Part shown: piece by piece, positions 27,886-35,840 of the stretch
Layout of the letters: every line of letters begins with the position of its first letter
How positions within the stretch are numbered: the first letter of the stretch is position 1
Source of the DNA: Stenotrophomonas sp. 364
GTDB taxonomy: Bacteria > Pseudomonadota > Gammaproteobacteria > Xanthomonadales > Xanthomonadaceae
Assembly: GCF_009832905.1 (NCBI RefSeq)
Contig: NZ_CP047135.1
Coordinates: 4,541,001 to 4,605,000, forward strand
Reading direction: 5' to 3'
Length of the DNA: 64,000 nucleotides
Translations under genes and position numbers: made by a program
Notes under the pieces: model-generated
What the model saw: the letters and a program-made list of their open reading frames with translations, nothing else
What the model was told of the DNA's origin: nothing
The model's database searches: none

Positions 27886-28742
27886 ATGACGATCCCACGC
27901 CTCATCGCCGCACGCCGACGTCCAGTGGCACTGGCCCTCACGCGCACCGGTGAACCGGTAGAGCCGACCGTTGGTCGGCTGCTCTCCCTCACACCGCGCG
28001 CGGTCGCACCGCCAGCCGACCAACGGTCGGCTCTACCATTTCAGGACCATCGCCCATGACGATCACACGCCTCACCGCCGCCTGCCGACGTCCGGCGGCC
28101 GGCTCATGCGTCTCGCCTGCACACGGCCATGCACGCCCGTGAACCGGTAGAGCCGACCGTTGGTCGGCTGCTCTCCCTCACACACCGCGCGCGCTCGCAC
28201 CGCCAGCCGACCAACGGTCGGCTCTACGATTCCAGGCGCGCCAGCCGACCAACGGTCGGCTCTACCATTTCAGGACCCTCGCCCATGACGATCACACGCC
28301 TCACCGCCGCCTGCCGACGTCCGGCGGCCGGCTCATGCGTCTCGCCCGCACACGGCCATGCACGCCCGTGAACCGGTAGAGCCGACCGTTGGTCGGCTGC
28401 TCTCCCTCACACACCGCGCGCGGTCGCACCGCCAGCCGACCAACGGTCGGCTCTACGATTCCAGCCGCGTCAGCCGACCAACGGTCGGCTCTACCATTCC
28501 AGGACCATCGCCCATGACGATCACACGCCTCACCGCCGCCTGCCGACGTCCGGCGGCCGGCTCATGCGTCTCGCCCGCACACGGCCATGCACGCCCGTGA
28601 ACCGGTAGAGCCGACCGTTGGTCGGCTGCTCTCCCTCACACACCGCGCGCGCTCGCACCGTCAGCCGACCAACGGTCGGCTCTACGATTCCAGCCGCGCC
28701 AGCCGACCAACGGTCGGCTCTACCATTTCAGGACCCTTGCCC
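27886..28742 (+). repeat. Tandem 229-bp repeat carrying copies of the mltA start and SMAG palindromes
   Basis: ATGACGATCACACGCCTCAC, the first codons of mltA, occurs at 28056, 28285, 28514 and again at the true gene start 28743, exactly 229 bases apart. A diverged copy begins at 27886. Each unit also holds one forward and two reverse SMAG palindromes, except that the first, 27886-based unit has one reverse copy. Between copies, reading frames of 28 codons start at each ATG and end at a TGA. Confidence 0.93.
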
Positions 28743-29894
28743 ATGACGATCACACGCCTCACCGCCGCCTGCCGACGTCCGGCGGCACTGCTCATGGGCC
28801 TGGCCCTGCTGACCAGCTGCGCCGTGTCCCCGCAGCGCCCCAGCGCGCCCGGCAACACCTACGTCAAGGCCGCCTGGACCGCGTTGCCCGCCGTCTCCGA
28901 TGCTGACCTGCAGGCCGGCTTCGCCGCGTGGCGCAGCAGTTGCCCGCGCCTGAAGACCGACGCCACCTGGGCGTCCACCTGCACGGTGGCAGCGACGGTC
29001 GATCCCTCGCCGGCCGCTATCCGCCAGTTCCTGCAGGAGCGCCTGGACGTCTACGCGTTACGCGCCGTCGGCAACCGCGCCGATGGCCTGATCACCGGCT
29101 ACTACGAACCCATCTACCCCGGCAGCCTGACCCGCACCGCGCAGGCCACCGTGCCGGTCTATGGCGTGCCTGGCGACATGGTCAGCGTGCAGCTGGACAG
29201 CCTCTACCCCGAGCTCAAGGGCAAGCGCCTGCGCGGCCGCGTCGACGGCCGCGTGCTCAAGCCCTACGACGATGCCGCGACGATTGCCGCGCAGGGCGTC
29301 AAGGCACCGGTGCTGGCCTGGCTCACCCACCCGATGGACCTGCAGTTCCTGCAGATCCAGGGCTCGGGCCGCATCGTGCTGGCCGACGGCCGCCACCTGC
29401 GCATCGCCTACGCCGACCAGAACGGCCACCCCTACCGCCCGATCGGGCGCTGGCTGGTGGAGCAGGGCGAGCTGAAAAAGGACGACGTCACCATGGACGC
29501 CATCCGTGCCTGGGCCATCGCGCATCCCGCGCGCGTGCCCGAGCTGCTGGCCAGCAATCCCAGCTACGTGTTCTTCACCAAGGGCCCCGACGGCGACGAA
29601 GGCCCACGCGGTTCGTTGAATGTGCCGCTCACCGCCGGCTACAGCGTCGCGGTGGACCGCAACGTGGTGCCGCTGGGCAGCCTGCTGTGGCTGTCCACCA
29701 CGCGCCCGGACGGCAGCGCAGTGGTGCGCCCGGTGGCCGCGCAGGACACCGGCGGCGCGATTGCCGGCGAGGTGCGCGCGGATCTGTTCTGGGGCACCGG
29801 CGACGCCGCCGGCAAGCTTGCCGGTGACATGAAACAGAGGGGCTTCATCTGGATGCTGTGGCCCAAGGGCGCGGCGTTGCCGAAGGCACCGTAG
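28743..29894 (+). CDS. mltA: Membrane-bound lytic murein transglycosylase A
   Basis: The 383-residue enzyme cuts peptidoglycan between MurNAc and GlcNAc with 1,6-anhydro formation. A lipobox (LALLTSCAVS, cysteine about residue 27) anchors it to the outer membrane. The family motifs ITGYYEP, the FLQIQGSGRI stretch and the catalytic-aspartate region AAQDTGGAIAG are present. ATG 28743 (MTITRLTAACRR) gives a proper signal peptide. The frame is also open upstream through a repeat copy to 28587, which would add 52 repeat-encoded residues and spoil the signal. Confidence 0.92.
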   Translation: MTITRLTAACRRPAALLMGLALLTSCAVSPQRPSAPGNTYVKAAWTALPAVSDADLQAGFAAWRSSCPRLKTDATWASTCTVAATVDPSPAAIRQFLQERLDVYALRAVGNRADGLITGYYEPIYPGSLTRTAQATVPVYGVPGDMVSVQLDSLYPELKGKRLRGRVDGRVLKPYDDAATIAAQGVKAPVLAWLTHPMDLQFLQIQGSGRIVLADGRHLRIAYADQNGHPYRPIGRWLVEQGELKKDDVTMDAIRAWAIAHPARVPELLASNPSYVFFTKGPDGDEGPRGSLNVPLTAGYSVAVDRNVVPLGSLLWLSTTRPDGSAVVRPVAAQDTGGAIAGEVRADLFWGTGDAAGKLAGDMKQRGFIWMLWPKGAALPKAP

Positions 29895-29930
29895 GGACCG
29901 GTGCGTGAGGCCTGCTTCACGCACCGGTCC
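29895..29930 (+). terminator. Strong hairpin after mltA
   Basis: A 14-base perfect stem starting GGACCGGTGCGTGA closes over an eight-base loop directly after the mltA stop. There is no T-run, so it may stabilise the 3' end instead of terminating. Confidence 0.6.
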
Positions 29931-29987
29931 TATGCTCGCCGTTCGCATCCCGCCCGGGGGTGCTCCCTGGCAAGGTGAACCGGTTCC

Positions 29988-30893
29988 ATGAGCGCATTCC
30001 CCGACCGTTTCGACGTCATCATCGTGGGCGGCAGCTATGCGGGCATGTCCGCGGCCCTGCAACTGGTGCGCGCCCGGCGCAGCGTGCTGGTGATCGACAG
30101 CGGCACCCCGCGCAACCGCAACGCGGTCGTCGCCCATGGCTTTCTGGGCCGCGAAGGCATGGCCCCGGCCGACATCGCCGCGCAGTCGCGTGGCGAACTG
30201 ATGCGTTATCCCACCCTGGCCTGGCTCACCGGGCGCGCCATACGTGCCGAGGTCCTGGGTGGCGGCAAGCGCTTCGACATTCATTGCGAAGGCGGCCAGC
30301 GCTTCTCGGCACGCCGGCTGATTCTTGCCTACGGCGTCACCGATACGCTCCCCGCCATCGACGGCCTCGCTGAGCGCTGGGGCAGGAGCGTGCTGCACTG
30401 CCCGTACTGCCACGGCTATGAGCTGCAGGAAGGCCGCATCGGGGTGGTCGGCTGCTCCGATGACGGCGGGGCCGCGCAGGCGTTGCTGTTGTGCGATTGG
30501 GGTAACGTCACCCTGTTCTGCAGCGATGCCGCGCGCATCGATCCGGCGCAGAAGGCGCGTCTGGACGCCTGTGGCGTGCTGATCGAAACCACGCCTGTGC
30601 TGCGCGTGGATGAGCAGGCCACGGTCGTGCTCACCGATGGCCGCCGCGTCGTCACCGATGCGCTGTTCGTCGCCCCGGTGTCGCGCCTGTCCTGCGACCT
30701 GGCCCAGCAGTTGGGGTGTGAATTGCAGGACGCCGGCTGCATCACTGCCGATTCGGCCAAGCAGACCACCGTGGAAGGCGTGTTCGCCTGCGGCGACGCG
30801 GCCCGCATGGCGGGCAACATAGCCCTGTCGGTCGGCGAGGGCGCGCTGGCCGGTGTGGCCGTGCATCATTCGTTGGTCGGCCTGTTGGACTGA
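29988..30893 (+). CDS. NAD(P)/FAD-dependent oxidoreductase, thioredoxin reductase-like
   Basis: The 301-residue flavoprotein has the FAD-binding GGSYAGMSAAL motif at about residues 14-24 (Rossmann start VIIVGGSYAG), a CPYCHG redox disulfide near residue 141, and a C-terminal FAD motif ACGDAARM. It belongs to the thioredoxin-reductase-like group of pyridine nucleotide-disulfide oxidoreductases. The partner is unknown. Confidence 0.85.
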   Translation: MSAFPDRFDVIIVGGSYAGMSAALQLVRARRSVLVIDSGTPRNRNAVVAHGFLGREGMAPADIAAQSRGELMRYPTLAWLTGRAIRAEVLGGGKRFDIHCEGGQRFSARRLILAYGVTDTLPAIDGLAERWGRSVLHCPYCHGYELQEGRIGVVGCSDDGGAAQALLLCDWGNVTLFCSDAARIDPAQKARLDACGVLIETTPVLRVDEQATVVLTDGRRVVTDALFVAPVSRLSCDLAQQLGCELQDAGCITADSAKQTTVEGVFACGDAARMAGNIALSVGEGALAGVAVHHSLVGLLD

Positions 30894-30972
30894 GGGGCCT
30901 TTGGCGCTACATTCGCGCAAGCGGCCCTGCAACCGCGGACGTCCGGCCGAAAGAAAATGGAGGGGAACGTCC

Positions 30973-31323
30973 ATGCAGGTCAAACGCATCATCGCCAACA
31001 TCCGCACCGAGGACCCCACGCTCGCCGATCGGTTCTACCGGGACATCCTCGGTCTGGAGCTGGCGATGGACCATGGCTGGATCCGTACCTATGCCAGCCT
31101 GAGCCACATGACCGTGCAGCTCAGCGTTGCGCAGGAGGGCGGCTCGGGGACCGACGTGCCCGACCTGTCCGTGGAGGTGGATGACCTGGAGGAAGCGCTG
31201 CGCAGGGTGAAGGCAGCGGGCATTCCACTGGTCTACGGGCCGACCAGTGAACCCTGGGGCGTGCGACGGTTCTCCGTGCGCGACCCGTTCGGGCGGCTGG
31301 TCAACATTCTGAAGCACGCGTAG
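30973..31323 (+). CDS. VOC-family (glyoxalase-like) protein
   Basis: The 116-residue protein has the vicinal-oxygen-chelate pattern: FYRDILGLELAMDHG, the DLSVEVDDLEEALRRV central segment and SVRDPFGRLVNILKHA at the end. It could be a dioxygenase, glyoxalase or resistance protein; the substrate is not evident. ATG 30973 follows a GGAGGGGA ribosome site. The next gene begins one base after its stop. Confidence 0.82.
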   Translation: MQVKRIIANIRTEDPTLADRFYRDILGLELAMDHGWIRTYASLSHMTVQLSVAQEGGSGTDVPDLSVEVDDLEEALRRVKAAGIPLVYGPTSEPWGVRRFSVRDPFGRLVNILKHA

Positions 31324-31812
31324 ATGGTCATGGACGCGACGTATCCGACGTGCCTGGACACCGCCGATGACGCCACCGCCTGCGCCTTCTTCTGGACGGG
31401 CCTGGCGCTGGGCACCCTGCACGTGGATGCCAGCAAGGAATGGGCATACGCCAGGATCGACGCGTGGGACGCGCCGGCCATCGAGATCATCGAGATGGCC
31501 ACGGCGCGTGACCGCAATGCGGCCATGGACGCGCTGCAGGCCGCTACGGGTGACGCGGATTGGCAAACCGCTGGACGCTCGCTTTTACGGGAGCTGCTGG
31601 TGCAGTTCCGGTCGGGTGGGCTTTCAGCGCACGAAGCATCCCTCACTGCCATGCGGGTAGCAAGCACTGCCCGGCTTCTCGCGGAGGTCTACTACGCCTT
31701 CGACGGTCTCGATGACGAACGGGTACTGGTAGCCAATGGCATCTTTGGCACCGCTGCGGGATTTGAAGCTGACCTTGTTGAGACACTTGAGCGGTATTCG
31801 TCCGCTGCCTGA
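31324..31812 (+). CDS. Hypothetical protein
   Basis: I do not recognise this 162-residue protein. It is soluble, acidic, rich in alanine and predicted mostly helical, with Cys, Phe and Trp near the N-terminus (CAFFWTGLALG). It immediately follows the VOC gene (stop and start adjacent), suggesting translational coupling. A hairpin covers its stop codon (31808-31832). Its position between the VOC gene and the toxin-immunity operon makes an accessory role possible. Confidence 0.6.
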   Translation: MVMDATYPTCLDTADDATACAFFWTGLALGTLHVDASKEWAYARIDAWDAPAIEIIEMATARDRNAAMDALQAATGDADWQTAGRSLLRELLVQFRSGGLSAHEASLTAMRVASTARLLAEVYYAFDGLDDERVLVANGIFGTAAGFEADLVETLERYSSAA

Positions 31813-31832
31813 CAGATCTCGCATCTGTCAGG
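31808..31832. terminator. Hairpin at the junction of convergent genes
   Basis: CCTGACAGAT and ATCTGTCAGG form a ten-base stem with a five-base loop. The stop codon of the hypothetical gene lies in the stem and the immunity gene converges from the right. No T-tract is visible. Confidence 0.5.
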
Positions 31833-31944
31833 GCCGTTGGCACCCTGCACCCGAACCATGCCGATCCTCCACACCCTCTTCTTCAATGGATCAGGCAAGG
31901 CAATTCACGAACGCGAAGTGCTGGTTGGCGGGAAGCGCCCGATC

Positions 31945-33009
31945 TCAGATCAACGACCGGGGCGTCTGATCCCGATCCCATATCCAGAACGTGTCGCCGT
32001 AATCCGAATTCACGATCTGCGGAAACACCTCACCCTGCTTGAAATAGCGACGTGAGTCGACCTTCGCCGGGGTGTACCACCACCCACTCTTGGGGACAGC
32101 TTCGTCGGCGGGTACGCGTTCGGGGGCGGCTTCCGCCTGTGCGGTGACATCGGCAGCAAGGGCCCGCGCGAAGTCGGCCAGATCCTTGGGGTAAAACGCC
32201 ATGTCCCGGTAGCTGCTGTCGTCGATGCCCAGCGCCACCGTAGTGGCGGCAGCTTCCCAGGACCAATACCCGTAGAAGTCAACGTCGCCCTCGCCGTGCT
32301 GGTTTACGTACGGCTCGCGACGACTGGCGTGGTACCACTCGTCCAGATACGTCGCCATCAGGGCAGGTCGCTGCTCAGGTTGTGCGGCGAACACCTTGAA
32401 CAGCTTGCGATACGGAAGGTGGCGTGTAGCAGTGTCAGGTGGCGTCGGGCGCCCACTGACGTACGGAGCAACCAACCGCTCCAGTAGACCGTCGTAAGTT
32501 TCCAGATCGGCATTGGCGTAGTCCAGGACCTTCATGACCTGCGGCATCCGCGCGGCATGGCCGGTCAACAGACCGAAGCACACCAGACGTAGAGCAACGA
32601 TCCAGTATTCCTCGGACACCAGTGACACGTGCGGGGTGATATCGCCGGAGGAGTTCTCTGCAGAAGCGTGATACGCGGCATGGAGCCTGCTGTACTCTTC
32701 AGCCCACTCCAGCACGTGAGGCCACACTTCAGCCCACTGCTGCACAGAAGCGCCTGCTGAATACTGCAGACTCATCCAATCCAAGGTGCTCCAGAGTCTT
32801 CGTCGAGTGGATGTCATAAGTCCCCCGGCACGTGCCTTCAGCATGTGCTTCGGAAGATCCGTTGTGACCATGGCAACGCCACCAAGGTGTTCGTCAAACA
32901 ATTGCGGATACGTGGCATAGCGTAGGTACGGTTCGCGCCGCCGATCAAAATCGGCCTCTGAGACTTTCCAGGCGAACCACTGTTGCCAATCAGGCATAGA
33001 AAGGGCCAT
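31945..33009 (-). CDS. PoNi-type immunity protein
   Basis: The 354-residue protein resembles the DUF1910/DUF1911 immunity proteins (PoNi) that neutralise PoNe DNase effectors. The late block with WYHASRREPYVNQHGEGDVD, then YWSWEAAATTVALGIDDSSY, is the DUF1911-like signature. It starts nine bases after the end of the effector gene and is lower in GC than the surrounding core. No signal peptide is seen, consistent with cytosolic protection of the producer. Start ATG 33009 or an alternative four codons later. Confidence 0.78.
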   Translation of the reverse strand: MALSMPDWQQWFAWKVSEADFDRRREPYLRYATYPQLFDEHLGGVAMVTTDLPKHMLKARAGGLMTSTRRRLWSTLDWMSLQYSAGASVQQWAEVWPHVLEWAEEYSRLHAAYHASAENSSGDITPHVSLVSEEYWIVALRLVCFGLLTGHAARMPQVMKVLDYANADLETYDGLLERLVAPYVSGRPTPPDTATRHLPYRKLFKVFAAQPEQRPALMATYLDEWYHASRREPYVNQHGEGDVDFYGYWSWEAAATTVALGIDDSSYRDMAFYPKDLADFARALAADVTAQAEAAPERVPADEAVPKSGWWYTPAKVDSRRYFKQGEVFPQIVNSDYGDTFWIWDRDQTPRSLI

Positions 33010-33017
33010 GTAGGTTG

Positions 33018-34466
33018 TCACTCCAGAAGAAGGGTATTTGGCAACACGAATTCGGTGCCGATCTGGTGACTGACAACGGCCTTTGCACACTTCCCCGTAG
33101 TACTGCCCTGCGCAGATTCATGCTTGTTATGGTTTGGCCCTACCACCGTGATCAGACTGCGATCATAAGGGCATCTAACCAACTCATGCTTAAGCTTACC
33201 GTCGGTGAACGAGGACCCTTGTCCCAATTTGAAGTCGTTGAACTCCCAAGCTCTAATCTTGGGCACCAGATATGTCGACGCAGCTGAGGTCAGTCCCGCT
33301 GTTCGGATTTTCGCGGCCACCCACCGATGACTTAACTGCTTCCCATCAAGGGTAGTCCGAGAGTTGACTGCGCCCCGCGCCTTCTTCTCGTCCTCCTCTC
33401 CCAAGTACGCATCAATGCCGTACTCCAACCCCTGCCAGACAGCCTGCGCCGTCTCAAGTGTGCGATGGAAAGGTTTGCCGGAACCTTTGGTATCGCTGAC
33501 TCGATACCCTAGAGGCAGCTTGCTGCTGTGCCACACATGGTCGATGCCATTATGGCCCAAAGCCGTCTTCCCATTGGGTTGTGTCATTTCGTACAAATGA
33601 CCACCGTGACTAACCTTCTTGCGGGTGTGCTGGCGCCGAACGTAGTAGTAATCGGCGATATGCTCCCCAGAGACACCGATCTTGTGTTTGCTTTGTGTCG
33701 ACCGCTGGCTTTGACGCTTGGTGCCACTCGCCTGTCCAGACGCAGGCGTGGGTGTACCACTGGTGTTCTTCGGTACCGATGTGGGTGCCTGCGTCCCAGG
33801 CGTCGGGCGCGCACCGGCCTTGGGCTTGGGAAGTGCGGGCGTATGACCGGACGTTGAGGGCAGCGGATCCTGGAGGGCGCGCTGGTGCATTTGCCGCAGC
33901 GAATCCATGGCCTCATTGATCTTGCGGGCAGCCATCTGCTTCAAGTTGCGTAGCTGTTGAATGAGCTTCTGCACGCCTTCGCGGCCGAGCACCCACTTGG
34001 TCACGCGATACTCCAGCACGTCGATCATGCCGGCGAGAATATCGTCCACCGAACGGGACAACTCGCGGGCGTACTGCACCCAGTTCAGCTCCCGGAACCA
34101 CTTTTCGATATTGCCCCGTACCTTGTTGGGCAAGCTATCGAGGATGCGCCCCATCTTTTTGCCGTTGCGCATCATCATGAATACGTTCTTCAGCGCATCG
34201 CCGAACAGCGGCACGATGGCAATCAATGCAAGCACAAGGGCAATCCAGCTCTCTGTGCTTGAGGGTGCCTTGGTCAACCCGTAGATGCAGCGAAGAATGT
34301 TGTAGACGTCCACCGCCTGGCCCACATAGGGAATGCAACCCAGCACCACAGTCACGATCATCTGCGCGGCAGAGTCACCGCGTCCTTCGACTACTTCCTG
34401 CACCCAGGACAGGATCTCGGCCAAGGCATCATCTTCGGCCTTCTGAAGCGCTACGTTGGTGCTCAT
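33018..34466 (-). CDS. PoNe-type DNase effector (polymorphic toxin)
   Basis: The 482-residue protein has two hydrophobic segments (about 35-63 and 74-98, including PYVGQAVDVYN), a helical region, a Pro/Thr/Ser-rich linker (about 200-260) and a C-terminal nuclease domain. The nuclease shows E268 in SGEHIADYYYV, D309 in GIDHVW and D325-T-K327 in RVSDTKGSG, a PD-(D/E)xK-like set. The context (an adaptor-like gene overlapping by four bases upstream, an immunity gene nine bases downstream) supports a type VI secretion or contact-delivered antibacterial toxin. The delivery system is not in this window. Confidence 0.75.
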   Translation of the reverse strand: MSTNVALQKAEDDALAEILSWVQEVVEGRGDSAAQMIVTVVLGCIPYVGQAVDVYNILRCIYGLTKAPSSTESWIALVLALIAIVPLFGDALKNVFMMMRNGKKMGRILDSLPNKVRGNIEKWFRELNWVQYARELSRSVDDILAGMIDVLEYRVTKWVLGREGVQKLIQQLRNLKQMAARKINEAMDSLRQMHQRALQDPLPSTSGHTPALPKPKAGARPTPGTQAPTSVPKNTSGTPTPASGQASGTKRQSQRSTQSKHKIGVSGEHIADYYYVRRQHTRKKVSHGGHLYEMTQPNGKTALGHNGIDHVWHSSKLPLGYRVSDTKGSGKPFHRTLETAQAVWQGLEYGIDAYLGEEDEKKARGAVNSRTTLDGKQLSHRWVAAKIRTAGLTSAASTYLVPKIRAWEFNDFKLGQGSSFTDGKLKHELVRCPYDRSLITVVGPNHNKHESAQGSTTGKCAKAVVSHQIGTEFVLPNTLLLE

Positions 34467-35041
34467 GCTGGTGCTCCTGGCCTGCCTTCATTACCGGTGA
34501 GCACTACCTCGTCATGCGTGCCTGGGCTCTCGTCGTGATCGTGGCGGTCCGGTGCGAACTCTCCGACGTATTCGTAGTCACCGGACAGGTCGTCGTAGTC
34601 TTCGTCGCCGCTGTAGATGGCCGCCACTTCGTCCGGAAAGTAGTTGTCTTCCATGTAGTCTGCTTCCGCCTTCGCGTAACGCTCCAGTGCCTCCCGGGCG
34701 TCTTCAGGGCTGGTCGGTCTGAAGCCGAAGATGGGATTTCTGGGGCGTTCGGGATAGGCAAACGCGTCGCGCTGGTCATAGCCGAAGAAAACCTTCCCCG
34801 GCCCGGGTGGATTCTCGATGCGTGCCTCGCCTTTGTCGTCCAGCGTTCCCTCCAGCTGGGTGCCGTTCTCAAACATCACCCGATACGGGGCATTCACGAC
34901 AGGCTTCAGGTCGGCGTAGGCGTACTTTATGTCGAGGACGCCACGTACCTGGCCCTGCGGTAGGGCCGTCAACGCGGCCGGTAGGCTGTCTCCCGCAAGA
35001 AACGGGTGCTGGGACGCCTTGACGATGAAATTGCCCGGCAT
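34463..35041 (-). CDS. Putative effector-delivery adaptor with transthyretin-like domain
   Basis: The 192-residue protein has a central beta-sandwich-like stretch (YRVMFENGTQLEGTLDDKGE, then ARIENPPGPGKV) like the small domains found at VgrG C-termini or beside T6SS effectors. The C-terminal 60 residues are strongly acidic (for example DDLSGDYEYVGE). Its stop overlaps the start of the toxin gene by four bases (ATGA). A role in loading the toxin is inferred from this context; the sequence alone does not prove it. Confidence 0.55.
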   Translation of the reverse strand: MPGNFIVKASQHPFLAGDSLPAALTALPQGQVRGVLDIKYAYADLKPVVNAPYRVMFENGTQLEGTLDDKGEARIENPPGPGKVFFGYDQRDAFAYPERPRNPIFGFRPTSPEDAREALERYAKAEADYMEDNYFPDEVAAIYSGDEDYDDLSGDYEYVGEFAPDRHDHDESPGTHDEVVLTGNEGRPGAPA

Positions 35042-35089
35042 ATAGATAGTTCCTTTATCTTGAATGCACTTTCAGGGAGCTCGCCAGCA

Positions 35090-35770
35090 ATGACGCTGAT
35101 TATCGCCGCCGACGTGCAGGATCATCTGATCCTGGCCGGAGATCATTGCGCGGTAATGTCGCGGGTGTCAATTGAATCCGATTCTGATGTCGTAATCAGC
35201 AATTATCGAAAGGTTTACCCGTGGAAGTATGGTGCCGTCACGGCATCGGGCGACGTACTTCTGGCGATGTGGTTCTGTCGTTTATTCCTCCACCAGGAAC
35301 AGCAGGGCGGGGCAGTTGATCTGCTGCAGGTGGCCAGCGAGGCGAAGCAGATGCGCGCCCGTCATGGGATTCCGCGCACCCACTCCATGGCGAACATCTA
35401 TTTTTCGTTGCCGGGAGCGGATGGTTTTGCCTTGCATGGGCTTTCCATCAGGGAGCGCACGATCGACTACGAGAAGGTCGAGCCGATCAGCACACGCTTC
35501 TCGATGCGGGAAGAGCGATCACCGGATGAATCGGTATGCCAAGCCTTCAATACGCTGCTACGCCCGTCCTTGTTCTTCCAGACAGCTGATGCGTGCGACC
35601 GCCACCACCTTGATCTGCTGGCCGCGTTCTATACCGCCCAAAGCGCGGTTGATGATCGGGTAACGGCCACCTTTGATGTGTTCATGCTTGACAAGAGGAC
35701 CGGAACGGGGACGTTCTGGCACGGATCCCCCGCGCCCCGCCGGCTGACCAGGATGAATGGAGACGCGTGA
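35090..35770 (+). CDS. Hypothetical protein, possibly Ntn-hydrolase-like
   Basis: The 226-residue protein begins MTLIIAADVQDHLILAGDH, which resembles the threonine-nucleophile start of HslV/proteasome-like Ntn hydrolases (a Thr right after Met, then a buried strand and a GD turn). This is a weak resemblance and I do not assign a function. ATG 35090 is preceded by CAGGGAG. It is divergent from the effector operon with only 48 bases between, so both may share control. Confidence 0.5.
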   Translation: MTLIIAADVQDHLILAGDHCAVMSRVSIESDSDVVISNYRKVYPWKYGAVTASGDVLLAMWFCRLFLHQEQQGGAVDLLQVASEAKQMRARHGIPRTHSMANIYFSLPGADGFALHGLSIRERTIDYEKVEPISTRFSMREERSPDESVCQAFNTLLRPSLFFQTADACDRHHLDLLAAFYTAQSAVDDRVTATFDVFMLDKRTGTGTFWHGSPAPRRLTRMNGDA

Positions 35771-35823
35771 GACGCGGTGTCGTCCCGGTTGCCCGCTGTT
35801 TGTGATTCAACCCCTTTCGCTTT

Positions 35824-35840
35824 TGCACTACATTGGTGCA
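35824..35840 (+). promoter_or_regulatory. NtrC-binding dyad abutting the ntrB start codon
   Basis: TGCACT-ACATT-GGTGCA matches the NtrC consensus at eleven of twelve arm positions. It ends on the base before the ntrB ATG, so NtrC binding would block transcription or initiation there; negative autoregulation is the natural inference. Confidence 0.7.
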
